DNA of 64,000 nt from Sporosarcina sp. Marseille-Q4943 (GCF_943736995.1 NZ_CALSFT010000002.1:1178001-1242000), one strand, 5' to 3'; shown: positions 19,127 through 28,778, numbered from the stretch's first letter. Numbers and translations: made by a program. The notes: generated by a model not told the origin, from the sequence alone.

Positions 19127-19999
19127 ATGCCAGAATTGCCCGAAGTGGAAGGTGTCGTCCGTGAATTATCGCCAGTCTCCATTGGCCGTACCATTTCTGA
19201 AGTGCGCGTATCTGAAGTAGTACAGAAATCCAAGGAGGTAGGCAAGGAAGCAATCGTCAAAGGAAAAACTCTTGAAGACTTCAAGGAAGAATTAGCAGCA
19301 ATGACGATTGTGGACGTCACTAGAAGAAGTAAATATATATATTTCCATTTAGAAAAGGCCGGTTTACCATACTTGCTTGTCAGTCATCTCGGCATGACGG
19401 GTGCGTGGTTCGTTGTAGATTCCTTGGAAGAAGTTACTGAACAGAAATTCAAGAACCATATGCACGTCATATTCAAGATGGATGACGGAGGAATGCTCGT
19501 CTATTCCGACATCCGCCGGTTCGGGGAATTGCGGCTGTTGCAAGCGGAAGAGGATTATTTGCCATTGCTGAAGATGGCTCCTGAACCATTTGAGGCAGGC
19601 GCAGTCGAACATTTCCTAGCGATGGCAGCCACACCTAAATATGCACGAAAGCCGATTAAAGAGGTTGTTATGGATGGCCATGTCATTTCCGGATGCGGCA
19701 ACATATATGCAACCGAAGCGCTATTTCGAATGAACATTCACCCAGGACGTGCGACGGAGCGGATCAGTGAAAAGAGGAAGCGGGAGTTGTTCCGGGAAAT
19801 CGTGGATGTCCTTCAAGAGAGCATTGATGCCGGCGGAAGCTCCATTTCGGATTATCGAAATATAAACGGGGAAGCGGGAACGATGCAGACCCGTCTGAAG
19901 ATGTATGGAAAGAAAGTGTGTGGTACTTGCGGCAAGGAGACGAAAAGCATGAAGATTGCCGGCAGGACATCAGTATATTGTCCTCAATGCCAAAGGTAA
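19127..19999 (+). CDS. mutM: Formamidopyrimidine-DNA glycosylase
   Basis: MutM removes 8-oxoguanine and formamidopyrimidines and nicks the strand. The protein starts with the required PELPEVEG after Met, so Pro2 is the catalytic nucleophile. It carries the helix-two-turn-helix region (GCGNIYATEALFRMNIHPG) and ends with a zinc finger (CGTCGKETKSMKIAGRTSVYCPQCQR region, four Cys). Length is 290 residues. It lies between polA and coaE, the conserved repair cluster of Bacillales, with very short gaps. Confidence 0.95.
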   Translation: MPELPEVEGVVRELSPVSIGRTISEVRVSEVVQKSKEVGKEAIVKGKTLEDFKEELAAMTIVDVTRRSKYIYFHLEKAGLPYLLVSHLGMTGAWFVVDSLEEVTEQKFKNHMHVIFKMDDGGMLVYSDIRRFGELRLLQAEEDYLPLLKMAPEPFEAGAVEHFLAMAATPKYARKPIKEVVMDGHVISGCGNIYATEALFRMNIHPGRATERISEKRKRELFREIVDVLQESIDAGGSSISDYRNINGEAGTMQTRLKMYGKKVCGTCGKETKSMKIAGRTSVYCPQCQR

Positions 20000-20015
20000 G
20001 GAAAGGATGATTTCA

Positions 20016-20612
20016 ATGATCATCGGTTTGACGGGAAGCATTGCGACCGGTAAAAGCACTGTGTCGCGGATGTTGAAACAGAAAGGGTATCCAATCGTCG
20101 ACGCGGATGAAATCTCTCGGCTTGTCGTAGAACCTGGTAGTCCTGTACTTGAAAGCATTGCGGAAGCTTTCGGTTACCTTGTTCTTCATCCGGATGGGTC
20201 GCTGAACCGGGAGAAGCTAGGCAGTCTCATTTTCAATGACGAGGAAAAACGGAAAAAGCTGAACGGGATCATCCACCCGGCTGTCAGAAGGGAAATGATA
20301 CGACAGAAGGAAGAATGGTTGGAGAAAGGGGCGAATACCGTTGTCATGGATATTCCGCTTCTTTTCGAAAGCAAGCTTCAGTCGTATGTAGATAAAATAA
20401 TCGTAGTTTCAGCAACACCCGCAATTCAAAGGGAGCGCCTGATTGCTAGAAACGGCTACTCAGCAGATGAGGCAGATGCGCGCATCAATTCGCAGCTACC
20501 GATAGCTGAGAAGGAATTGGGTGCGGATGCAGTCGTTGATAATAACGGTTCATTGGAAGAGACGGAACATCAGCTTGCTAAAATATTAAATGAATGGAAT
20601 GCCAAGTTATAA
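20016..20612 (+). CDS. coaE: Dephospho-CoA kinase
   Basis: CoaE phosphorylates dephospho-CoA, the last step of coenzyme A synthesis. The 198-residue protein begins IIGLTGSIATGKST, with the P-loop at residues 8-15, and has YPIVDADEISR and the conserved VMDIPLLFE segment. ATG 20016 is favoured by AAAGGA spacing; ATG 20007 three codons upstream is the alternative. It lies 16 bases after mutM in the polA operon. Confidence 0.92.
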   Translation: MIIGLTGSIATGKSTVSRMLKQKGYPIVDADEISRLVVEPGSPVLESIAEAFGYLVLHPDGSLNREKLGSLIFNDEEKRKKLNGIIHPAVRREMIRQKEEWLEKGANTVVMDIPLLFESKLQSYVDKIIVVSATPAIQRERLIARNGYSADEADARINSQLPIAEKELGADAVVDNNGSLEETEHQLAKILNEWNAKL

Positions 20613-20668
20613 GCTTAAATAATTTTATTCTCTGAAAAGTGGAACATTGTTATTTCGTTCACAAACTC

Positions 20669-20716
20669 TTTCCACAAGGGTAAAATGTGCTATACTAATT
20701 ATCGGATAAACGATAA
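20669..20716 (+). promoter_or_regulatory. gapB promoter with palindrome at the start site
   Basis: TTTCCA (20669-20674) and TATACT (20691-20696) are 16 bases apart. TTATCGGATAAACGATAA (20699-20716) is an inverted repeat with 6-bp arms covering the predicted start. In B. subtilis gapB is repressed by CcpN during glycolysis; whether this palindrome is a CcpN site cannot be told from sequence alone. Confidence 0.55.
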
Positions 20717-20749
20717 AAAGTATATAACATTACGCAGGAGGATTTTTTC

Positions 20750-21772
20750 ATGACTACTTCGATAGCGATAAACGGTTTCGGGCGGATTGGCCGCATGGTT
20801 TTCCGTCAAATTATCACGAAGGATGACGTTGATGTAGTAGCGGTAAATGCATCATACCCGGCAGAAACTCTAGCCCATTTGATTAAGTATGACACAAATC
20901 ATGGAGTTTTTGATGGTGAAGTCGTTGTGGAGGAAGATGCCCTTGTTGTCAACGGAAAGCGGGTTAAATTAATTGCGGAGCGCGATCCGGCAAAGCTTCC
21001 TTGGAAAGAGCTTGGCGTCGACATCGTCATTGAAGCGACGGGAGCGTTCAATGCACGTGATAAAGCTGCCCTACACTTGGATGCAGGAGCTAAGAAAGTC
21101 ATTCTGACTGCTCCAGGGAAAAACGAAGACGTAACAATCGTTCTAGGTGTGAATGATGACAAGCTTGACATTGAAAAGCATGATGTCATTTCCAATGCAA
21201 GCTGCACGACAAACTGTCTTGCACCGGTTGCAAAAGTATTGAACGATACATTCGGCATTGAAAACGGATTGATGACAACTGTTCATGCTTATACAAACGA
21301 TCAGAAAAACTTGGATAATCCTCATAAAGATCTTCGTCGTGCGCGTGCATGTGCACAATCGATCATCCCGACTTCTACGGGTGCTGCAAAAGCGCTATCG
21401 CTCGTATTGCCTGAGCTTGAAGGGAAAATCCACGGAATGGCCCTACGTGTACCGACTCCGAACGTGTCATTGGTCGATCTAGTCGTTGATGTGAAAAAAG
21501 ATGTAACAGTGGAAGAAGTGAATGAAGCATTCATTAAGGCCGCAGAAGGTCCAATGGCAGGAATCCTTCGTTTCACGACTGAACCGCTCGTATCAATCGA
21601 TTTCAACACGACAACAGAGTCTGCGACGATTGACGGTCTATCAACGATTGTCATGGGCGATCGTAAAGTGAAAGTCCTTGCTTGGTATGACAATGAATGG
21701 GGTTACTCTGCCCGTGTTGTTGAATTGGCTATAAAAGTAGGAAATGCATTGAAGTCCAAAGTGAATTCTTAA
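20750..21772 (+). CDS. gapB: Glyceraldehyde-3-phosphate dehydrogenase, gluconeogenic type
   Basis: A 340-residue GAPDH with [10 protein letters not shown] (nucleotide fold), [12 protein letters not shown] (catalytic Cys) and WYDNEWGYS. The wording ([45 protein letters not shown]) matches the GapB subgroup, which in Bacillus works in gluconeogenesis, preferably with NADP+, rather than glycolytic GapA. Position between coaE and nrdR is the conserved gapB locus of Bacillus. It has its own promoter with a candidate operator and is followed by a strong terminator. Confidence 0.9.
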   Translation: MTTSIAINGFGRIGRMVFRQIITKDDVDVVAVNASYPAETLAHLIKYDTNHGVFDGEVVVEEDALVVNGKRVKLIAERDPAKLPWKELGVDIVIEATGAFNARDKAALHLDAGAKKVILTAPGKNEDVTIVLGVNDDKLDIEKHDVISNASCTTNCLAPVAKVLNDTFGIENGLMTTVHAYTNDQKNLDNPHKDLRRARACAQSIIPTSTGAAKALSLVLPELEGKIHGMALRVPTPNVSLVDLVVDVKKDVTVEEVNEAFIKAAEGPMAGILRFTTEPLVSIDFNTTTESATIDGLSTIVMGDRKVKVLAWYDNEWGYSARVVELAIKVGNALKSKVNS

Positions 21773-21783
21773 TTTGAAATTAA

Positions 21784-21826
21784 AAATCGTCCAGGTCGAT
21801 ATTCGACTTGGACGATTTTGTCTTCC
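21784..21826 (+). terminator. Terminator after gapB
   Basis: AAATCGTCCAGGTCGA and TCGACTTGGACGATTTT form a stem of about 15 bp with G-U pairs and a short loop, followed by T-rich sequence. Confidence 0.85.
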
Positions 21827-21852
21827 CTTTCGATTTTTTTTCGCCGAACTTC

Positions 21853-21861
21853 TGTTATAAT
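21853..21861 (+). promoter_or_regulatory. Extended -10 promoter of nrdR
   Basis: TGTTATAAT is a full extended -10 about 35 bases before the nrdR start. No clear -35 is seen. Confidence 0.5.
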
Positions 21862-21895
21862 CAATATACTATACGGAAATGCGGAGGAAGCAGAA

Positions 21896-22360
21896 ATGAT
21901 ATGTCCAGCCTGTCATTATAATGGCACCCGGGTCATCGATTCCAGACCCTCTGAAGAGAATCGATCCATCCGACGACGCCGTGAATGCGAAAAATGCGCT
22001 TTCCGGTTTACGACTTTCGAGAAAGTTGAGGAAATGCCGCTCATTGTCGTGAAAAAGGATGGTACGCGGGAAGAATTCAGCAGTGAAAAATTGTTGAGAG
22101 GTTTAATTCGGGCATGTGAAAAGCGTCCGGTGGATCTCGAAGCAGTGAAAAATATTGTTTATTTAATAGAAAAAGAATTAAGAAGCTCAGGGACTGTCGA
22201 AATCGATTCGAAGGACGTCGGTGAAATGGTGATGGAAAAATTGGCCGATGTCGATGAAGTCGCCTATGTCCGGTTCGCTTCTGTTTACCGTCAATATAAG
22301 GATATAAACGTTTTTATCGAAGAACTGCAAAATTTGCAGAAGAAAAACGATGAAAACTGA
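21896..22360 (+). CDS. nrdR: Transcriptional repressor NrdR
   Basis: A 154-residue repressor of ribonucleotide reductase genes that senses ATP/dATP. The zinc ribbon [19 protein letters not shown]...RRRRECEKC is at residues 3-36, with the ATP-cone domain after it ([12 protein letters not shown]). ATG 21896 follows GGAGGAAG. It is followed by dnaB and dnaI, the order seen in Bacillus. Confidence 0.95.
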   Translation: MICPACHYNGTRVIDSRPSEENRSIRRRRECEKCAFRFTTFEKVEEMPLIVVKKDGTREEFSSEKLLRGLIRACEKRPVDLEAVKNIVYLIEKELRSSGTVEIDSKDVGEMVMEKLADVDEVAYVRFASVYRQYKDINVFIEELQNLQKKNDEN

Positions 22361-22385
22361 TTAAAGGAAGAGGGGTTCCGACAAA

Positions 22386-23750
22386 ATGCTTTACCAAGAA
22401 TTACAACCAGTCGATACATTTACAATCAAATTGTCACACCCATTTTCGGATTATGACCGGCAACTCCTCACATTGTTCTACCAACCATTGATCGGTCCTG
22501 ATGCCATGAGTCTTTTCATGTCCCTTTGGGCTGATGCAGAGCATGAAAAAGAAGTTGAATTTAATCATTATTACTTAATGAATTTATTAACAATGCCATT
22601 AGTCAAAGTATTCGAAGCGAGGATCACCCTTGAAGCGATCGGCCTGTTGCGTACATATTGCAGACAAGATATGCAGGATCGCGCTTTCTGCTATGAATTG
22701 TTACAGCCGATGGATGCGAAGTCATTCTTCGAAGACCCGCTATTATCGACCTTTCTTTTCAGCAAGGTCGGCGAACAGGCGTATCGCAGTCTGAGGGCTC
22801 GTTTTGCAGTCGAAGACCAGCTGGATGGAGAATACAAAGAAGTGTCTCGCACCTTTTTGGATGTATTTAAGCCTATCCGTTACAGTGCATCCGAAGGGTT
22901 GGAAGAAGGTAGTCAAATGAAGGGGCGCAATGAATCAACAGGTATCCCGTTCGCTTATTCTGATTTCGATTTCAATCTGTTCCGTGCAGGACTTTCCGAA
23001 CAGATGGTGCCGAAATCATCTCTCGCGACAGTGTCGAAGGAATTGATCGAGAAACTCGCCTTCCTCTATTCATTGACTCCGCTCGATATGCAAAAAGTCG
23101 TCATGATGGCGATTGATGGAAACACAATGAAGATTCCGGAAGACCGACTGCGAAAAGCGGCTGTTGATTATTATAAGATGAATATTTCACAAACGGCTCC
23201 GATCCTCGAAAAAGTGTTCACGAAACAACAGGATATGCCAACCGAGGAACCTCAATCACGGGAAGATAAATTCATTTTCTATATGGAAAATACGTCGCCT
23301 CGAGAAATGCTGAGAGACTACACAGGAAAAGAACCGCTTCCGGTTGACGTTCAACTCGCAGAAAGGCTTGTGACTGTCCATGGCTTCCCGGTAGGTGTTG
23401 TCAATGTACTGCTGCACTATGTAATTATTCGCAATGACGGCAAAATCACAAAAAACTATGCGGAAAGAATAGCGTCGCATTGGGCGAATAATAAAATTGC
23501 GAACGCTAAACAAGCTATGGAAATTTCTCGAAAAGAACATGACCAATATATTAAATGGCAAAATGAAGGAAGTAAGAAGAAACCGTCATCCCGAAAACCG
23601 TCAAGAGTAGAAAAGGTACCGGAATGGTTTTATAAAACCGATAATGACAAGGAACAGCAACCTCCAGCCAATACAGATCCGGACGTCGATGAAAAACGCC
23701 GTCAGCAGCTGCAGGAAAAATTGAATGCAATGAAAAGCGGGGTGAAATAA
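22386..23750 (+). CDS. dnaB: Replication initiation and membrane attachment protein DnaB
   Basis: A 454-residue Gram-positive DnaB, which with DnaD and DnaI loads the replicative helicase at oriC and restart sites; it is not the helicase itself. It begins LYQELQPVDTF and contains two DnaB/DnaD-type helical domains (about 1-300 and the 310-400 region with YTGKEPLPVDVQLAERL), then a charged, Lys-rich C-terminal tail. Length fits B. subtilis DnaB. dnaI starts one base after its stop. Confidence 0.93.
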   Translation: MLYQELQPVDTFTIKLSHPFSDYDRQLLTLFYQPLIGPDAMSLFMSLWADAEHEKEVEFNHYYLMNLLTMPLVKVFEARITLEAIGLLRTYCRQDMQDRAFCYELLQPMDAKSFFEDPLLSTFLFSKVGEQAYRSLRARFAVEDQLDGEYKEVSRTFLDVFKPIRYSASEGLEEGSQMKGRNESTGIPFAYSDFDFNLFRAGLSEQMVPKSSLATVSKELIEKLAFLYSLTPLDMQKVVMMAIDGNTMKIPEDRLRKAAVDYYKMNISQTAPILEKVFTKQQDMPTEEPQSREDKFIFYMENTSPREMLRDYTGKEPLPVDVQLAERLVTVHGFPVGVVNVLLHYVIIRNDGKITKNYAERIASHWANNKIANAKQAMEISRKEHDQYIKWQNEGSKKKPSSRKPSRVEKVPEWFYKTDNDKEQQPPANTDPDVDEKRRQQLQEKLNAMKSGVK

Positions 23751-23751
23751 G

Positions 23752-24696
23752 TTGGAGCGAATCGGAAATACAATGAAGCGCGTGTTCAATGCTTCTGAAC
23801 TGACAGCAAGATATGAACAATTACGGAATGAAGTGATGGAGTCACCTGGCGTCCAACAATTCATTACCGAGCATTCGAATGAAATCGATAAAGCGGTCGT
23901 GGACAAAAGCTTAGGGAAATTATATGAATATGCGACAGCTTCCCACCATTGCGATAAATGCCCGAATGTCGAAGGGTGTGTCAATGTGATGAAAGGGTTC
24001 GAACCGAAACTTGTGCTAAGCCAAGGTTTCATCGATCTCGACTATATAAAATGCCCGAATAAGCTTGTGGACGACGAACGCCGTAATGTGACCAATATGA
24101 TCGACAGCATGCATATGCCGAAGGATGTAATGGAAGCGCGTCTGCATGACGTGGATTTGGAACATGACAACAGCAGAATTATTGTCGTTGAGGCCGCTGC
24201 GCAATTCCTGAGTGAAGTAAGTGAAACGGGGGAGCTTCCTGAACGGGGGCTTTATATTTACGGTCCATTCGGGACAGGCAAGTCCTTTATTCTCGGTGCG
24301 CTAGCAAATGAGCTTGCCAACCTTCGCATCCGGACAGTTGTCGTTTATATCCCCGAATTCCTGAGGGAAATGAAGCAATCGATCCAAGACCAGACATTGA
24401 ATGAAAAAATCGACTTTGTGAAAAGGGCTCAAGTGCTTATGCTCGACGATTTTGGAGCAGAGTCCATGTCCGCTTGGGCACGTGATGAAGTGATCGGAAC
24501 GATTTTGCAATACCGCATGGCGGAAAAATTACCGACATTCATCACCTCCAATTTCAATTTTGACGAGCTGCAACACCATTTGACGTACACACAGCGCGGT
24601 GAAAAAGAAGAGGTTAAAGCTGCGCGTATTATGGAGAGAATCAAATCGGTTGCCAAGCCTGTCCAGTTGAAAGGGAAAAACAGAAGGAATGTGTAA
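23752..24696 (+). CDS. dnaI: Primosomal helicase loader DnaI
   Basis: DnaI is an AAA+ ATPase that loads the replicative helicase. The 314-residue protein has a Cys-rich N-terminal helicase-binding domain (HHCDKCPNVEGC), Walker A GPFGTGKSF (about residue 170), and Walker B VLMLDDFGAES. The start is TTG 23752 (MERIGNT...), matching the B. subtilis N terminus MEPIG; GGGGTGA in the dnaB 3' end is the ribosome site. It is coupled tightly to dnaB. Confidence 0.94.
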   Translation: MERIGNTMKRVFNASELTARYEQLRNEVMESPGVQQFITEHSNEIDKAVVDKSLGKLYEYATASHHCDKCPNVEGCVNVMKGFEPKLVLSQGFIDLDYIKCPNKLVDDERRNVTNMIDSMHMPKDVMEARLHDVDLEHDNSRIIVVEAAAQFLSEVSETGELPERGLYIYGPFGTGKSFILGALANELANLRIRTVVVYIPEFLREMKQSIQDQTLNEKIDFVKRAQVLMLDDFGAESMSAWARDEVIGTILQYRMAEKLPTFITSNFNFDELQHHLTYTQRGEKEEVKAARIMERIKSVAKPVQLKGKNRRNV

Positions 24697-24710
24697 GGGG
24701 ATTTATCCAC

Positions 24711-24739
24711 TTGCAATTATCTGAGACTTTCCTTATACT
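24711..24739 (+). promoter_or_regulatory. thrS promoter
   Basis: TTGCAA and TATACT are separated by 17 bases and lie directly upstream of the T-box leader. Confidence 0.75.
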
Positions 24740-24745
24740 TATGGA

Positions 24746-25014
24746 TATCATATTTAAAAATGTGTTGAAGAGGACATGAATCGGTTCACCCACTTACAGA
24801 GATCAGGGTCGTTAGGCTGGAAGCCCTGAAGTGCAGAGGATCGATTTACCACCTTGGAGCAGCATCGGTGAAAAGACTTAAGTAGCCGATGACGGACCCC
24901 GGCCCGTTAGCCGTTTCAAGCTTCATCTTTCCGGTTGAATGACCGGATGGAAGGAAGAAGGGTGGAACCACGAACAACAGCTTCGTCCCTTTATAGGGAT
25001 GGGGCTTTTTTTGT
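24746..25014 (+). promoter_or_regulatory. T-box leader of thrS, specifier ACC (Thr)
   Basis: The T-box sequence AGGGTGGAACCACG is at 24959-24972. The specifier region reads GATTTACCACC, with ACC at 24848-24850. A terminator hairpin (arms 24979-24990 and 24994-25005, then a T-run) ends the leader. Uncharged tRNA-Thr binding would stabilise the antiterminator and allow thrS transcription. Confidence 0.92.
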
Positions 25015-25042
25015 TTAAAAAAACAAGTAAGGAGTGCTGACA

Positions 25043-26980
25043 ATGGCAGAGAATATTCAACTGAAATTCCCAGATGGGGCGATAAAAGAGTTTCCGAAAG
25101 GCACAACAACAGAAGAAGTGGCAGGCTCCATCAGCCCGGGGCTTAGAAAAAGCGCACTTGCCGGCAAAATCGGTGACCAGCTCATCGACCTGAAAACGCC
25201 GATTGAAGAAGACGGCGATATTGCAATCATTACACCACAATCACCGGAAGCATTAGAAATTCTGCGTCATAGTACTGCGCATCTACTAGCACAGGCAGTT
25301 AAAAGAAAATTCCCGGACGCCAAGTTAGGAATTGGCCCGGTCATCGACAACGGATTCTACTACGATATCGATTCACCGACACCAATTACAGCTGAAGACC
25401 TTCCTGAACTTGAAAAAGAAATGAAGCGGATCATCGGTGAAAATCTTCCAGTCACACGAATTGACGTGTCTCGTGATGAAGCGGAAAAGCGTTTTAAAGA
25501 AATTGAAGATCCATACAAGATCGAACTGCTAGAAGCGATTCCGGAAGGCGAGCAAGTTTCCATCTATGAACAAGGCGAATTTTTCGATCTTTGTCGAGGC
25601 GTCCATGTTCCTTCGACGGGCAAACTGAAAGAATTCAAATTATTGAGCATCGCAGGCGCATATTGGCGTGGCGATTCGAAAAATAAAATGCTCCAACGGA
25701 TTTACGGAACAGCATTCTTTAAAAAGGATGAGCTTCAAGAACATCTCCGGATGCTGGAAGAGGCGAAGGAACGAGATCACCGCAAAATCGGGAAGGAATT
25801 GAATTTATTCACGAACTCCCAAAAAGTCGGTCAAGGCCTTCCGCTTTGGTTGCCGAAAGGTGCTACGATCCGCCGCATCATCGAACGCTACATCGTCGAT
25901 AAAGAAGTGAAGCTTGGCTATGATCACGTCTATACACCGGTACTAGGGAGCGTTGAACTTTACAAGACATCAGGTCACTGGGGACACTACCAGGACGGCA
26001 TGTTCCCTGTCATGAGCATGGACAATGAAGATCTCGTTCTCCGTCCGATGAACTGCCCTCATCATATGATGATCTATAAAAATGGCATTCACTCCTATCG
26101 TAACTTGCCAATCCGCATTGCGGAGCTCGGCACGATGCATCGCTATGAAATGTCAGGTGCTCTATCGGGTCTGCAACGTGTACGTGGAATGACATTGAAT
26201 GATGCACATATTTTCGTTCGCCCGGATCAGATCAAGGAAGAATTCAAGCGGGTCGTCCAGCTCGTTATCGATGTCTATAAAGACTTCAATATTAATGACT
26301 ATTCGTTCCGTCTATCGTATCGCGATCCGGAAGATACAGAAAAATACTTTGACGATGACGAAATGTGGGAACGCGCACAAAGCATGCTAAAAGAAACGAT
26401 GGACGAAATGGGTCTTCCTTACGTGGAAGCAGACGGAGAAGCAGCCTTCTACGGACCAAAACTAGACGTGCAAGTGAAAACGGCAATCGGCATGGAAGAG
26501 ACACTTTCAACTGTCCAGTTGGACTTCTTGCTTCCTGAACGTTTCGATCTCACATACGTCGGAGAAGACGGCAAGCATCATCGCCCAGTCGTCATTCACC
26601 GTGGCGTAGTTTCGACTATGGAAAGATTCGTCGCATTCCTGATCGAAGAATACAAAGGCGTATTCCCGACATGGCTAGCACCAGTTCAAGTCGAAGTAAT
26701 CCCGGTCTCACCGGAAGCCCATTTCGACTATGCAAACGAAATTAGGGAAAAACTTGTCGCAGAAGGATTCCGAATCGACCTCGACAGCCGCGATGAAAAA
26801 ATCGGTTACAAGATTCGTGAAGCACAAGTACAAAAAATCCCTTACATGCTCGTCCTCGGCGATAAAGAAGTCGAATCCGGCGAAGTGAACGTAAGGAAAT
26901 ACGGCGAACAAAAATCCGAGAGCATGCCATTCGATGATTTCTTGAAGCTAATAAAAGCTGATGTATCACACGATAATTAA
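25043..26980 (+). CDS. thrS: Threonyl-tRNA synthetase
   Basis: A 645-residue class II synthetase. The order is TGS domain (about 1-65), editing domain with [17 protein letters not shown] (HxxxH), catalytic core with [12 protein letters not shown] (zinc/substrate), [20 protein letters not shown], motif 3 [11 protein letters not shown], and the anticodon-binding C-terminal domain. ATG 25043 follows AAGGAG. The T-box leader with Thr specifier confirms the amino acid. Confidence 0.97.
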   Translation: MAENIQLKFPDGAIKEFPKGTTTEEVAGSISPGLRKSALAGKIGDQLIDLKTPIEEDGDIAIITPQSPEALEILRHSTAHLLAQAVKRKFPDAKLGIGPVIDNGFYYDIDSPTPITAEDLPELEKEMKRIIGENLPVTRIDVSRDEAEKRFKEIEDPYKIELLEAIPEGEQVSIYEQGEFFDLCRGVHVPSTGKLKEFKLLSIAGAYWRGDSKNKMLQRIYGTAFFKKDELQEHLRMLEEAKERDHRKIGKELNLFTNSQKVGQGLPLWLPKGATIRRIIERYIVDKEVKLGYDHVYTPVLGSVELYKTSGHWGHYQDGMFPVMSMDNEDLVLRPMNCPHHMMIYKNGIHSYRNLPIRIAELGTMHRYEMSGALSGLQRVRGMTLNDAHIFVRPDQIKEEFKRVVQLVIDVYKDFNINDYSFRLSYRDPEDTEKYFDDDEMWERAQSMLKETMDEMGLPYVEADGEAAFYGPKLDVQVKTAIGMEETLSTVQLDFLLPERFDLTYVGEDGKHHRPVVIHRGVVSTMERFVAFLIEEYKGVFPTWLAPVQVEVIPVSPEAHFDYANEIREKLVAEGFRIDLDSRDEKIGYKIREAQVQKIPYMLVLGDKEVESGEVNVRKYGEQKSESMPFDDFLKLIKADVSHDN

Positions 26981-27025
26981 TAAAAATGGTTGTAGAATAA
27001 TTAGTGTTGATTAATAGGAAACACC

Positions 27026-27154
27026 GTTAATTGAAGCGGAAGGCGGCGACTCCAGTGGGAATAACATGAGCTGAAGACCCCGCAACGAAGCGAAGCGGAG
27101 TGAGGAGGCTGAAGCCATGCCCACGGAAAGCGTCCGCCTGAAGCGGAAATTAAC
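27026..27154 (+). repeat. Solitary palindromic GC-rich repeat before the infC promoter
   Basis: A 129-bp unit with complementary ends GTTAATT and AATTAAC and inner arms AGGCGG/CCGCCT and GTGGG/CCCAC. It shares the family core (GGCGACTCC, GCTGAAGACCCCGC, GGAAAGCGTCCGCC) with the IS arms. The 12 bases before it (TAATAGGAAACAC) also match the flank of the IS arm at 36241-36253, so the similarity extends past the palindrome. Confidence 0.8.
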
Positions 27155-27185
27155 TGTACTTCGATTTATGTTTTAAAGTTTTATG

Positions 27186-27214
27186 TTGACAATGAAAGTT
27201 CAAGATGATAGACT
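27186..27214 (+). promoter_or_regulatory. infC-rpmI-rplT promoter
   Basis: TTGACA is followed after 17 bases by TAGACT preceded by TGA (extended -10). It starts about 30 bases after the solitary repeat. Confidence 0.75.
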
Positions 27215-27221
27215 TATTAAG

Positions 27222-27383
27222 GTTAATGAATACAGTTTGTGGTATAAGAAGGAGCTGCCCGCTTCTCACCTGATCGACGCATACCGTTGTTGACAGGTCA
27301 GCACATGAGTGAACGTGCCGTGCATGCTAATGCACGTACACATAAGCGGGTAGACAAAAGTTGCTTTTGTCTACTTTTTTTAT
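27222..27383 (+). promoter_or_regulatory. L20-type autoregulatory leader with terminator
   Basis: A long leader separates the promoter from infC. CCCGCTT (about 27258) can pair with AAGCGGG (about 27344). A perfect 11-bp terminator stem GTAGACAAAAG/CTTTTGTCTAC (27350-27374) with T7 ends the leader. Context and layout match the L20 leader of Bacillus infC operons, where ribosomal protein L20 promotes termination. The family was assigned by context, not by a covariance search. Confidence 0.75.
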
Positions 27384-27484
27384 TGTCCGGCTCTTATTAA
27401 ACGAATGAACAATGGGACCGTCGGAATGCTGGACGGTGTACCCAAACCGTGTATTCGCGAGACAACATTCGGAGGTGGATTACT

Positions 27485-28003
27485 ATTAGCAAAGACATGT
27501 ACGTAAATGAGGGCATCCGTGCCCGCGAGCTTCGCCTCATTGACCACAACGGCGACCAGCTTGGAATCAAAACACGCAACGAGGCACTTGACATTGCAGC
27601 ACGTGCGAATTTGGATCTTGTCCTTGTCGCTCCAACAGCAAAACCACCGGTAGCCCGTGTCATGGACTACGGTAAGTTCAAGTTTGAACAACAGAAGAAA
27701 GAACGTGAAGCGAGAAAGAACCAGAAAGTCATCAACCTCAAAGAAGTGCGTTTAAGCCCTACAATTGATGAGCATGATTTTCAAACAAAACTTCGCAACG
27801 GTATCAAATTCTTGCAAGCAGGGGACAAAGTAAAAGCGTCTATCCGTTTCCGTGGTCGTGCAATTACGCACAAGGAAATTGGACAACGTGTATTGGACCG
27901 CTTTGCAGAAGAATGCAAAGAATTCTCAACGGTTGAAGTAAAACCGAAAATGGAAGGCCGGAGCATGTTCCTAATACTTGCCCCGACTGCCGAAAAAAAG
28001 TAA
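27485..28003 (+). CDS. infC: Translation initiation factor IF-3 (ATT start)
   Basis: IF-3 (172 residues) keeps 30S subunits free and checks the start codon. Motifs: [47 protein letters not shown], and [18 protein letters not shown]. The ATT at 27485 is chosen because GGAGGTG precedes it by about eight bases and MSKDM matches family N termini. AUU is the known autoregulated start of infC in other bacteria. The first in-frame ATG is four codons later and lacks good spacing. It heads the infC-rpmI-rplT operon. Confidence 0.93.
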   Translation: MSKDMYVNEGIRARELRLIDHNGDQLGIKTRNEALDIAARANLDLVLVAPTAKPPVARVMDYGKFKFEQQKKEREARKNQKVINLKEVRLSPTIDEHDFQTKLRNGIKFLQAGDKVKASIRFRGRAITHKEIGQRVLDRFAEECKEFSTVEVKPKMEGRSMFLILAPTAEKK

Positions 28004-28029
28004 CGCGAACGATTTAGGAGGAACAGATC

Positions 28030-28230
28030 ATGCCAAAAATGAAAACTCACCGCGGATCCGCGAAACGTTTCAAGAAAACTGCAACTGGTAAAGTGAAACG
28101 CGGCCGTGCATACACAAGTCACCTTTTTGCCAACAAGTCTACAAAAGCGAAACGCCACTTGCGTAAAGCTGCACTTGTTTCTTCAGGCGACTACAAACGT
28201 ATCCGTGAAATGATCACATACATGAAATAA
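28030..28230 (+). CDS. rpmI: 50S ribosomal protein L35
   Basis: A 66-residue, highly basic protein reading [20 protein letters not shown], the L35 signature, and ending near MITYMK. It is preceded by AGGAGG and lies between infC and rplT as in all Bacillales. Confidence 0.97.
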   Translation: MPKMKTHRGSAKRFKKTATGKVKRGRAYTSHLFANKSTKAKRHLRKAALVSSGDYKRIREMITYMK

Positions 28231-28246
28231 TCATTTTTAAAATTCC

Positions 28247-28318
28247 GTTCAAAGAGTACGATGTACGAAGGCGTGGCGACATACGTCAGCCCAAGTTCAC
28301 CATATCCTCTTTTTGAAC
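28247..28318 (+). other. Structured rpmI-rplT spacer
   Basis: The 131-base spacer folds. GTTCAAAGAG (28247-28256) pairs with CTCTTTTTGAAC (28307-28318) with a two-base bulge. Inside, GGC-TGGCG and CGTCA-GCC form a stem with loop ACATA. There is no T-run, so it is not a terminator. It may be an RNA processing or ribosomal-protein binding site. Confidence 0.45.
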
Positions 28319-28361
28319 CACTATTACAACATTCTTTAGGAATAGCAGGAGGTAATGAACT

Positions 28362-28721
28362 ATGCCACGCGTAAAAGGTGGAACAGTGACGCGCAAGCGC
28401 CGTAATCGAGTATTGAAATTAGCTAAAGGCTATTTTGGATCTAAACATAGACTTTACAAAGTAGCAAACCAACAGGTCATGAAATCATTTAACTATGCAT
28501 ACCGTGACCGCCGTCAGAAAAAACGTGATTTCCGTAAACTATGGATCACACGTATCAACGCGGCAGCACGTATGAATGGTCTTTCATACAGCACATTGAT
28601 GCACGGTCTTAAAGTGGCTGGCATCGAAGTGAACCGCAAAATGCTTGCTGACCTTGCAGTAACAGATGCACAAGCATTTGCACAACTTGCAGAAACAGCA
28701 AAAAAATCAGTCGCAAAATAA
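28362..28721 (+). CDS. rplT: 50S ribosomal protein L20
   Basis: A 119-residue basic protein with [23 protein letters not shown] and [14 protein letters not shown], the L20 signatures. L20 binds 23S rRNA early in assembly and, in Bacillus, represses its own operon through the infC leader. AGGAGG precedes the start and a strong terminator follows. Confidence 0.97.
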   Translation: MPRVKGGTVTRKRRNRVLKLAKGYFGSKHRLYKVANQQVMKSFNYAYRDRRQKKRDFRKLWITRINAAARMNGLSYSTLMHGLKVAGIEVNRKMLADLAVTDAQAFAQLAETAKKSVAK

Positions 28722-28738
28722 GCGATTGATTCAATATA

Positions 28739-28778
28739 GAGCCCCGCGCCGTTTACGGCAGCGGGGCTTATTGTTTTG
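28739..28778 (+). terminator. Terminator after rplT
   Basis: The stem GAGCCCCGC-GCCG and CGGC-GCGGGGCT with loop TTTA is followed by TATTGTTTTG. Confidence 0.88.

Noticed and set aside
27449..27484. Upstream GTG-initiated extension of infC
   Set aside because: The added residues match no IF-3 N terminus, and the GGAGGTG site lies inside the extension.
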